From NCBI GenBank assembly GCA_001724245.1, contig MEDX01000083.1, positions 1 to 24,899 of the forward strand: a stretch of 24,899 nt of DNA. Reading direction: 5' to 3'. Origin of the DNA: Fonticula-like sp. SCN 57-25. Its lineage: Eukaryota; Nucleariida; Rotosphaerida. A program made the position numbers and the translations under genes. The notes under the pieces are model-generated. The model had not been told where the DNA came from, did not search any database, and saw only the letters and a program-made list of their open reading frames with translations. Below are positions 1 to 7,420 of this stretch, piece by piece (the first letter of the stretch is position 1; each line of letters begins with the position of its first letter).

Positions 1-396
1 AAGACGTCATCCCTCGCGCACGCAAGGTCGGGGAAGCAGATGAACACGCACAATGCTCAAAAGACCATGAAGTGGTAGCTCTATGACTACTTAACAAAAG
101 ACATTAGCAGCACAACGCAAGACGAGACCAAACGCACGCGCACGCCAACTTCAAAGTGGGCGCGATCGTGATCGCGCACGTCAGGGGGGCCGCGAAATCG
201 AATCAAAAAAGTCGGTTTCGAGTCCGTCTGGATTTTGCCATTTTATATGCACACTTCTCCCTTGTGTGTCAAGTAGAATGAGGACGGAATTTGGCCGTTG
301 TCGTTTGCGCGCCACCAAGCCCGGCTAAAATGATCTCTTGAGCTACTTACTCGCTCCGCGCGTTCATCCCTTGCGGCTGCTTCAAGCTGCTTCACC
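1..396. other. Intergenic/upstream region of the HIRAN gene
   Basis: I see no supportable gene here. The stretch holds a perfect short palindrome (160-177), a C/A-rich section, and AT-rich patches such as the one around 200-250. It ends in a good eukaryotic start context (CACC before the ATG at 397). A stretch near 207-219 resembles a tRNA B box but has no matching cloverleaf. Confidence 0.6.
160..177. repeat. Perfect inverted repeat, 8-bp arms
   Basis: GCGCGATC at 160-167 is followed by the two bases GT and then GATCGCGC at 170-177, a perfect inverted repeat. It could bind a dimeric regulator or form a short hairpin. It lies about 220 bp upstream of the HIRAN gene start. Function is not shown by the sequence. 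Confidence 0.6.
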
Positions 397-912
397 ATGC
401 CGCCTACCAAGTTTAGCCGCACAGTTGAAGTGCGTTGCGTAGGAATGAGCTACAATCCTCGCTGGAACCGCGCGCAGCTTCGTAGCTTTTTGCTGGGTGT
501 ACCAAAGCATCTGAGGGAACCTGGTGGTATTTGTTTGAGGCCCGAGCCTCATCCGACAGACTCAAACGGTCAGTACGCTCTGTCGATCTTTTCGCTCTGC
601 TAACATTTGCCGCGGCAGCCATCAAGATTTACGAAGGCACCCCCGGTGCTGTCGGCGAGGAGACCTTCTTGGGTTGGGTTGCTCGCGACTCTGCGAAGAT
701 TCTTCAACCTATACTTCTTCGCGATGACGTTATTGTTTCGTGCCGGGTTACATTTGCGGTAGTACGTCGTTTTTCTACGTAGCTTGTTCTTACTATTGAC
801 GTCAACGAAGGTTGGTAAGCCTGGCTATGTCACGGTCGGCGTTCAGATACAAACACCTACGTCATTCGATCTCATGACAAGCGAGGCATCTTCCAAGCTT
901 TTGCGCAAGTAG
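397..912 (+). CDS. Small stand-alone HIRAN-domain protein
   Basis: Three exons (397-568, 619-758, 811-912) join in frame to give 137 aa. The introns are 50 and 52 nt, with CTAAC and CTATTGAC branch-like sites. The HIRAN hallmarks are visible: an N-terminal strand (VEVRCVG), an REP motif, then a D-S-N-A-I-K-I-Y segment that exists only after removing intron 1, then LGWVARDSAKILQP and a closing strand. HIRAN is an OB-like fold that binds 3' ends of single-stranded DNA in HLTF/Rad5-type helicases. Here it makes up nearly the whole protein, with no helicase attached. A role in recognising damaged or stalled DNA is inferred from the family. Start chosen at the ATG in CACCATG context. The donors (GTCAGT, GTAGTA) differ from the GTACG donors used elsewhere in the window. 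Confidence 0.82.
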
Positions 913-1130
913 TAGCCGTCTTTGTGTTGACTGCTGAGACATTTTTGCGTGTTGGCCGTATCGTTTTTGCCTCTCGCTTTTTCCATCATAGCTTACGCTA
1001 CTGTGTCGCATGATAGAATAAACCGTTTCAATGGTGAATAGCTTAATAATTATTATAATTGAAGTTCACGCTATGTCTTATATTTGGGATTATGGCATAT
1101 GTACAATATCTTTAACCTGCAGGCTCATGC
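913..1130. other. Short convergent intergenic region
   Basis: This AT-rich spacer lies between the 3' ends of the HIRAN gene (+) and the transposase-like gene (-). An AATAAA-like hexamer near 1016-1021 could serve the HIRAN transcript. I see no terminal inverted repeat that would mark the edge of a transposon. Confidence 0.5.
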
Positions 1131-3398
1131 CTACACACCCTGGTACTCGGAAGGCTCAGCGACGGCTTGGTCGGGGGGGGCAATGTAGGTGGCAATGTCG
1201 GGCAGAGTTGTCAGCCACTCAGGCATATGATCAGGAGCATACCGCTGATACACATAGATCAGGTCCTTGACCTTGCGCGGATCAACGACAACTGGGGCGG
1301 CGCGCGCCGGCGGCGCCGCGCGCGCCTGCGCGTTGGCGCGCAGTATGGGGTACTCATCCACAGGCTCCCTCGTATTGCTGTTGGACGTCGTTACACGAGC
1401 ACGACCATCATTGTCCACCCTCGCCCTTATCCAGCGTAGGTTGCGGATACCCACCACCCGCGTGTACCGCGTCTCCAGATACTGGCGGTAGAGTAAGATG
1501 GCGTCGTGGTCGAAGACGTGCGGGGTAGCGTGCTGCTCAACGACGCTAGCAAGATGAGCCATCGAGAAGACATCCCGCTTTCGGTAGGTGGCCGAGATGG
1601 ACGCAAAAAGAGTGTCAGGCGAAAATTTGGTATGGCCAGGCAGCATGAACCGCAGATTGACCTCCTTTAGACGCCCTTCCTCCACGCAGTCTGCGGCCCA
1701 CCCGACCAGGTACTGGGACTTGATCGTCCCGGCATTGTCTCCCCAAATGGTCAGCTTGCTTACGTACGTTGGCAGTGACGCGACATACTGTGTTAGGTAC
1801 GAGCAAAGATGGTCGGCCACCTTGGCGCCGCTCGCACGCTCGTCAGACAAAAACACATGAGGGCGCCCGTCATGGTGCTGGACGAGGCCGCAGAGGTGCA
1901 CCGTAAGCTTCTGCTTATAGTATGTCTCACCTGGTTGGGCCGACTTACCAAAGTAGGGCAATGTGCGCTCCTGCATGTAATCAACGCAGATTACGGCATG
2001 TCCTTCGCGATGATCCTCGGCGACGCTGTTCAGCGCGGACCATTCTTCTGCCGCTTGTGCGAGACTGGCAATATAGGCGTCGTGCTCGGCCTTACCGCTC
2101 GCGCGGTGCGCACTCCACTCTCTTTGCAGCGCCTCTCTGTGAACATCCAGCAGCTGCCGCTCGTCCGCACTTGCGTTCCCCGACACCTTGTCCATGGCCC
2201 ATCGACGGCCAGACAGCTGGTTCAGCTGCACGCGAAACCGCGCGCACGTGTCGCAGTAGTCCGACTGGTGCGGCTGGATGGCATACCGCTCATGCTCACA
2301 CTCGTGCAGCCACTTGGTCAGGGTTGCTTCGCATGGGATCCTCGACTGGCCTTGTTCGATAAGGCACTGTCGATACACCATTACGATTGAGTAGCGCGAC
2401 AAGTCGGGGTTCGTTCGGAGTTCTTTGTCTTTATAGCGACCAATGCGAATAAAAGTTGAAGAGAAATATCGTGTTGGGTGGTACAGTGTTGACCTGCCAG
2501 TAGGCATCGAGTTCATTTCACACCAACTAAGAAAAGCATTTCGCGCTTCAGCCTTATACGCATTGTTGGACGCCCGATTGCTAAGCCCGTGTCTGCTGCG
2601 GCGGCGAAGCGACACCATGTCTCCCTCCCTCACGGTTCGCCACCATGCAATCGGGTGCACGTGAGGGGGTACAATAACGTCGCCAAGGCGGCGGGCAGGA
2701 ATCGCGTGCTTGAAGAGGTACTCGGTGTTGTTCGTTTTATAACGAACCCTTACTTCTGCTCGCCGTCTGCTTAAACGGTTTTTATCAACTCTTAAAATTG
2801 CAGAAACGCATTCGGTATGATACAGGGAGTTCCCGTACACGTCGAACAGTTTGGACTCGAGCAATTCGTTCTGAGCGGAAAAATCGGGCTTTCCAGCGCG
2901 CCGTCGTTTGGGGCCCACGCCCCCGTGAACTGCCGCAAAGTAGCGAGAACACAGACCAAGACAGAAGGCAAAACAATTGCATGGTTTCTTCAGGGTTGAC
3001 CTATGCTGCGTGCGTAGCTTTCGCATGTACTGCTCATCTTGGAGAAGCCGCTGGAGGCAGGCCGGGTCAGATGCCATCGCCGCCCTCATCAGAGAGTCCA
3101 AATCAACGCTGGCCGTTTCAAGGTCTACAGCTCGGGCATACAGACAATTGAGCTCGCCTTTGTAATATCTCTCCAGGTCCAAAGAGCTTAGTCCAGGTGG
3201 TGGACTGTCAGCTGCCGTTCCCTCATCTTCCTCATCGACATAGTCGTCAGATGACGGAGAGAGTGCTGATCCAGCGGACGCATTATCAAAATCGGCAATC
3301 TCGCGGTACATTTGTTCTTCGGTCTGATACTGTTCGTCATCATTGAATAACTCAACGTCGCTGTTATCGTCGTCAAGACCTCCGTCGAAGGCTTCCAT
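1131..3398 (-). CDS. DDE/RNase H-fold transposase-like protein (DUF7869-like)
   Basis: A single uninterrupted 755-aa reading frame in a window where nearly all other genes have introns. The first 60 residues are very acidic. A Cys-rich patch follows near residues 140-150, then a CxxC (YCDTC) near 381-385. The C-terminal half carries the pattern of the intronless DDE-like family annotated as DUF7869: VICVDYMQ (Asp473), LTIWGDNAG (Asp554-Asn555) and LPGHTKFSPD (His589, Asp595). These would form an RNase H-like metal site. Family members are found in many protist and animal genomes and are regarded as transposon-derived. I see no clear terminal inverted repeats or target duplication, so whether it is mobile or domesticated is open. 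The family assignment is from memory of motifs, not a search. Confidence 0.72.
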   Translation of the reverse strand: MEAFDGGLDDDNSDVELFNDDEQYQTEEQMYREIADFDNASAGSALSPSSDDYVDEEDEGTAADSPPPGLSSLDLERYYKGELNCLYARAVDLETASVDLDSLMRAAMASDPACLQRLLQDEQYMRKLRTQHRSTLKKPCNCFAFCLGLCSRYFAAVHGGVGPKRRRAGKPDFSAQNELLESKLFDVYGNSLYHTECVSAILRVDKNRLSRRRAEVRVRYKTNNTEYLFKHAIPARRLGDVIVPPHVHPIAWWRTVREGDMVSLRRRSRHGLSNRASNNAYKAEARNAFLSWCEMNSMPTGRSTLYHPTRYFSSTFIRIGRYKDKELRTNPDLSRYSIVMVYRQCLIEQGQSRIPCEATLTKWLHECEHERYAIQPHQSDYCDTCARFRVQLNQLSGRRWAMDKVSGNASADERQLLDVHREALQREWSAHRASGKAEHDAYIASLAQAAEEWSALNSVAEDHREGHAVICVDYMQERTLPYFGKSAQPGETYYKQKLTVHLCGLVQHHDGRPHVFLSDERASGAKVADHLCSYLTQYVASLPTYVSKLTIWGDNAGTIKSQYLVGWAADCVEEGRLKEVNLRFMLPGHTKFSPDTLFASISATYRKRDVFSMAHLASVVEQHATPHVFDHDAILLYRQYLETRYTRVVGIRNLRWIRARVDNDGRARVTTSNSNTREPVDEYPILRANAQARAAPPARAAPVVVDPRKVKDLIYVYQRYAPDHMPEWLTTLPDIATYIAPPDQAVAEPSEYQGV

Positions 3399-3449
3399 GT
3401 CGCTCTGATGTTACTCTGTCCCAGGCAGCAGCGCCACGCTCGATAATGA

Positions 3450-3457
3450 TCACGTGA
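3450..3457. promoter_or_regulatory. TCACGTGA E-box palindrome
   Basis: A perfect TCACGTGA lies 52 bp upstream of the transposase-like ATG. CACGTG is the core bound by bHLH/bHLH-zip factors across eukaryotes. The same octamer sits upstream of the BSD gene at 17201-17208. Binding is inferred only. Confidence 0.4.
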
Positions 3458-3663
3458 CATTGATGTAGGTGGCTCGTGATTGGACGATGAAAAGTTGCGT
3501 AAAACAAATTATTCGTCTCAGCCGCCATTTACGAGATTATGGTGCAATACGTACTTGTGTGGCAAGTTTTTGAGGTTGTGAGACAAATTTTATATTTGAT
3601 GGGGGCGAACCAATGCCATTTTCGGAAAGAGCTCGCGAAACCGCGTCGAGCGTCAGCAAAAAG

Positions 3664-3687
3664 TGCAAACTGACCAGCAAGTTTGCA
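3664..3687. repeat. Inverted repeat TGCAAACT / AGTTTGCA, 8-nt spacer
   Basis: Arms at 3664-3671 and 3680-3687 are perfect reverse complements, separated by 8 nt. The same octamer recurs in two other non-coding places (19477-19484 and 24873-24880). It is a candidate dimeric regulatory site. Confidence 0.5.
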
Positions 3688-3919
3688 TCCGTCTTTTAAC
3701 TTGAGGCCTCCCCATTTCCGCACTTGCCTTTTTCGGAAAGGTTGCATATGCTGACATGATGGCGCATCATGGCGGGCGGCGGCGGCGACAGGCAGACACT
3801 CTGCTCAAACGTGTGAAAGCGTGCTGACAGCTTGACTTTTCTTCTTCCCCTCTACACGGCCGGAGCAGAGAGGAATTTGGTGAAGGTTTCCTTTTCTTGA
3901 GCAGCACTCTTCGGCTTCC

Positions 3920-4760
3920 ATGGTTGTGGGCGGCATCGCTGTGGAGGCGGACCCCACGACGAAGCGCACCCCCTACCCATGGATGGTTCTCATCAATTAC
4001 CAAGATGACAAAGATTGGAAGAAGTCGTCCACTTTCGCAGGCACCATCATTGGCGTTGATGGGGAGACCATATGGGTACTCACCGCTGCGCACTGTCTTT
4101 TCTTCAAAAATGGAGGGATCTCCACGAATTCTGGCCCAAAGCAAACTTGCTTACACGAGAGGGCGGCGACCGTCTCTCTCTCGTACTTCAAGTCGAGGAA
4201 GTGTTCATGCCACCTGAGTACAAGCCGAATTTGCACGCGTATGACATTGCCTTGTTTCGATGCAAGCGACGCACCGGAAACGCGCAGCTCATCAACCCCA
4301 TCTATCTTGCGTCCAATCTTCCGCCGCGGTATGCCGATAACCAGTTTCATATTTAGTTGCGTGGTCTGACGCTCAACTTTTTCATAGCAAAATGATGATG
4401 AAAACCACAGGATGGGGAGCAACCTGCCATGAGACATGCGACCCGACTGAGGATCTTATGGAAGCATCCATACTCCTGCCAGGTGAAAACACGCGTTTCG
4501 AGTCGTCATATAAAATCGAGGTACCAGAGACGCATTTTGTTGCCGGTCAGAAAGGTAAGGATTCTTGCCAGGGAGATTCTGGCGGGCCGTTGTGGTTTCT
4601 GTGCCCTGATACTGGTCATTATGTTCAAGTTGGTATTGTCAGCTTTCGGGACGGGTGCGGCGACTACTTTGGAGCGTACACTGACATTACGGGTTTTCAA
4701 AGTTGGATTCAGAAAAAAACCAAAGACTGTGTGGAATTTGTGGGTGTTGAGTGTTCTTAA
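3920..4760 (+). CDS. Trypsin-like serine protease (family S1), frame-disrupted model
   Basis: The whole S1 core can be read. It starts with a VVGG mature-type N terminus, then TAAHC with His (codon 4091-4093), YDIALF with Asp (4243-4245), TGWG, and DSCQGDSGGP with Ser (codon 4578-4580). Asp six residues before that Ser predicts trypsin-like cleavage after Arg/Lys. A clean intron at 4344-4387 joins the last two parts. Between His and Asp the frame changes by one base within about 4094-4165. Either the A5 run near 4106 has lost a base, by error or mutation, or a 47-nt intron at 4095-4141 is removed at the cost of the conserved Cys after His. The ATG at 3920 lies right at the mature N terminus, so a signal/pro-peptide exon seems to be missing upstream. 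Arg replaces the usual Gly at the S214-W-G216 position. It may be a pseudogene. Confidence 0.68.
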
Positions 4761-5033
4761 CCCACGGTCCAGTCGGAACCCCCATGCCGCCTACTGTGAG
4801 GCGAGTCCGTTGGTGCCCCTTTCTCCTCCACCTCTTGAATGTCGGTCTCTCTGTTTCAACTTTCTTCCCCTTCCATCCTTTTCTTATCTCTTGTCTTTGT
4901 CAATGCCTCTTCTCAGTTCAAATATACCCCTAAACCCCCAATTTTACAAATTCGCCCAGTCATGCCGATGGTCTGTTGAACAGTATCCATATTATACATT
5001 ATTCAAAATTGCACTGACAATTACAAAAAGCGT
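4761..5033. other. Convergent intergenic region
   Basis: A pyrimidine-rich then AT-rich spacer between the 3' ends of the protease (+) and the ankyrin-SAM gene (-). A TGTAA element on the minus strand (5021-5025) follows the ankyrin-SAM stop and is a possible poly(A) signal. No gene seen. Confidence 0.5.
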
Positions 5034-6975
5034 TTACAAAAGGGTAAATGTCCACGAATAGTCGTCAAAAATCGCCTGCGACCCGACACGCGTCACCTCT
5101 GCCCCATACAATGTCGCCCTGTACTTTCCCGCCAAAAGCCTCGACGTCGGCTTGAAACCAAACCGCCGCCCCGGAAACGACCGCGTGCGCAGCTCGACCG
5201 CCGCCGCCGCCGCGTCGTCCTTAATGCTCTCGAGTGTCAGCATGGCGTCCTGCGCGCGCACCGACACGTCATCAAGAAATTCGACGCCGACGAATTTAAA
5301 GTCGGCGGCGCGCGTCGGTGCCTTGCCGTCGGGGATGAGTCGATGCACAATTGTGTGTAGTGGGTGGACGGCGGGCGGGTGAATGAAGGAGTCTTCGAGA
5401 GTGGCGGCCATGTCGGGCTCGTCGCGCGCCATTTCTTCAAGTAAGGCAGAGGCACTGGGTGTCGGCAAGGGTGCCACATGGCGTTCAGGTGGTGGCGGCA
5501 TTTGTACCTCATTCCGCGGCAAATGTGCCTCAATGCGCTCATTTTGGGGACGAATATGCGAGTTTTGACGTCCCAAAACGACATTTTCACGTCTTGAATT
5601 GGCTTGTTCATGACCCAATTTTGATTCTTGATGACCCAAATTGGATTCTTGAGGCGACTCGTCCATCGAGCCATCTTCAGACTCGTGCTCTTCTTTCACA
5701 AACTTTTCCTTGCTGTTCACCCTGACGTAACGCACACTCGCCAGCTCATACTCTGCACTGCCGTCGCTCGCTTCCTCTGCCCGCTTCTCCGCCTTTCGAA
5801 TCTTTTTTGGCGGGAAAGACGCCGTATTATCATCCGCGCGCCGTCTCAGCCCGCGCGTCCCCCCTGCCGCCGCCGCGCGCCGCTTTTCAATGGCCGCGAG
5901 AATTTTGCGGCGCGAACCGAGCTTGATGTGCAGCGACGCGAGGTCGTCCGCCGTGAGCAGCAGCAGCGCGTCCAGGTCAACGTCCTCGGCAGACAGCGCG
6001 GCGGCGCAGCCGTCAACGTCGCGCACGCCGGCTTCCTCTAGAAAGGCGACCACGTGGGGGTCGAGCGGCGGGTCAGCGTCGCGTGACTCGCTTTCGAGAG
6101 CGGCAGGGGAAGGCTGGCGGGGGCTCGGGACGTCGAGCGTCGCGATTTGCGCGTCGGCAGCCTTGCGGAGCGCGTCAATGCACAACGTGTGGCCGCGGCG
6201 TGTGGCGGCGTCCAATGGCGTTACGCCTCTAAAAGAAGAAAAAAGTGTCAGAAAAGAGCAAAAAACACGCATAAAAGTAGCAAAAAAGTCAATACTTGGA
6301 CGTACTCGACGTTGGCGATGGAAATGTCGGCGTGGTGAGCCACGAGAAGTGCTACGATGTCGCTGAATCCCTCGCGGGCGGCGATGTAAAGCGGCGTTTC
6401 ACCGCGTGTTGTCATGCAGTTTGCGTTGGCGCCGGCGTCAAGCAGTGCGCCAACGACCGCGGGGAAGCGACGGTGGACGGCGAGCAGCAGCGCGGGGACG
6501 GCTTCGGCGACGCAGTGATCGGGCGAGACGCCATGATCGAGGCATTCTAATAAAGCATAAGAAAAGAAAGGAAAAAGTAGAACAAAGCGCACCGCGAACG
6601 AGTGAGACGTCGCCGCGCTTGACGGCGTCGCTAAAGGACGCTTCCCATGAACGCTTGGCGTGATCAAAGACGGGCACGGGTCGCGATCGGTGATGCGAGA
6701 CGAGATTCTGGAGGAAGCGGCGCGCGACAGGCTGCAAAAGGGACGCGCCCTCAAACTTGTCCACCGAGCCCACTTTGTACGTCGAGGAAGCAAAGCAGGA
6801 CGCCTACGCAATTGTGAGTCGAAACGCAGTAAAAATCGACGTGACGTACGTGATGCCAGCGGACGTCATCGCGATTCCACGCCTCCTTGTACCTACCAAT
6901 CGGATGTTTAGCATCAACACACTTCTTCAGCCCTGCACCAAGCGCACTCTGCAGGCCCGAGGCGAAGCTCGCCAT
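5034..6975 (-). CDS. Ankyrin-repeat and SAM-domain protein
   Basis: Four exons (6975-6850, 6803-6593, 6546-6306, 6228-5034) give 590 aa. Introns are 46, 46 and 77 nt and all junctions keep frame. The first ~95 residues match nothing I recognise. Ankyrin repeats occupy about 98-217, with GETPLYIAAREG and GVTPLDAATRRGH; the second of these is reached only by splicing intron 3. A SAM domain covers about 250-309, with LGSRRKIL at its end. A basic PPKKIRK stretch (331-337) could be a nuclear signal. A low-complexity section with QESxLGH heptads follows, then a Pro-rich linker and a compact C-terminal ~120 residues of unknown type ending in YSWTFTLL. Ankyrin and SAM both mediate protein-protein contacts, so a scaffold role is likely. 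No catalytic motif is visible. Confidence 0.82.
5610..5651. repeat. 21-bp tandem repeat inside the ankyrin-SAM gene
   Basis: Two 21-base units, 5610-5630 and 5631-5651, share their first nine bases (ATGACCCAA) and the ending GATTCTTG. They encode consecutive Q-E-S-x-L-G-H heptads. The section is AT-richer than the surrounding exon. It looks like a recent in-frame expansion. Confidence 0.7.
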
Positions 6976-7420
6976 GCTCTATTGGCTTCGCGCAGGCCGC
7001 ACACACCGAGCGGCCGCTCCGCGCGTACTCGGCGCGAAACCGCATCTCGGGCGATGCAGGGCCACTAATAATTTTTGAACGCCCCGTAACGGTCGCGTCA
7101 GCAATGTTGTCAAGATGTCAAGCGCGATGCTGCCCGCGCTGCTCGCCCGTTCGGGACGTGGTGAAGCCAGCGAAGGTGGCGCTCAAGTGGCGGGCAGCGG
7201 CAACGCACTCGAGCCAAAAATGGCCGCCCTGCAGCCGCGAACGCTTCTCATTGGTTGTCAACCTGTCAAACACATATCACGCATCCTGATTGGTCGGCTA
7301 CTCGTCATTGGCAATACATTGGCAAATGAGCGACAAATGAGCGACAAACACGCGAAAGATAAACTAAAAGACGTATCTATACAAAAACAACAAAGCGAAT
7401 AAATAATGGCAAATATGTTC
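6976..7420. other. Upstream region of ankyrin-SAM gene / downstream of CLU gene
   Basis: About 445 bases with no convincing gene. One open frame on the + strand (7115-7402) lacks any family resemblance. The region contains an 11-bp direct repeat, AAATGAGCGAC, at 7324-7334 and 7335-7345. It also has four ATTGG pentamers (CCAAT read on the minus strand), described separately. Confidence 0.5.
7250..7322 (-). promoter_or_regulatory. Cluster of four CCAAT boxes
   Basis: ATTGG occurs at 7250-7254, 7289-7293, 7307-7311 and 7318-7322, so CCAAT reads in the direction of the ankyrin-SAM gene 275-345 bp downstream. A fifth copy is at 6981-6985, just before the ATG. CCAAT boxes are bound by NF-Y/HAP complexes in many eukaryotes. 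A promoter role here is inferred. Confidence 0.4.

Larger units (their letters stand above)
3399..3919. other. Intergenic region between transposase-like and protease genes
   Basis: About 520 bases with no supportable gene. It holds a TCACGTGA palindrome at 3450-3457, two copies of a TTTTCGGAAAG element (near 3615 and 3729), an inverted repeat at 3664-3687, and a pyrimidine-rich tract ending in AG at about 3904. That tract looks like a splice acceptor just before the protease reading frame. Any first exon of the protease (signal peptide) should lie here, but I could not identify it. Confidence 0.5.

Noticed and set aside
207-219. tRNA B-box-like GGTTTCGAGTCC
   Set aside because: The T-stem does not pair, no A box or anticodon arm can be folded upstream, and one extra T breaks the consensus. 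No tRNA called.
1809-2390. Long open frame (193 codons) on the + strand
   Set aside because: It lies entirely opposite the transposase-like gene, has no family resemblance, and arises from the GC-rich codon pattern of the minus-strand gene.
4095-4141. Intron inside the protease, GT at 4095 to AG at 4141
   Set aside because: It restores frame but replaces the conserved Cys after the catalytic His and has no good branch site, so I treated it as less likely than a one-base indel.
5125-5817. Two near-perfect E2F sites (5125-5137, 5803-5817)
   Set aside because: Both are inside coding sequence and are explained by the codons there. Kept only as a caution on motif background.
7115-7402. 95-codon open frame on the + strand
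   Set aside because: No homology, low-complexity composition, and it overlaps the likely promoter of the minus-strand ankyrin-SAM gene.
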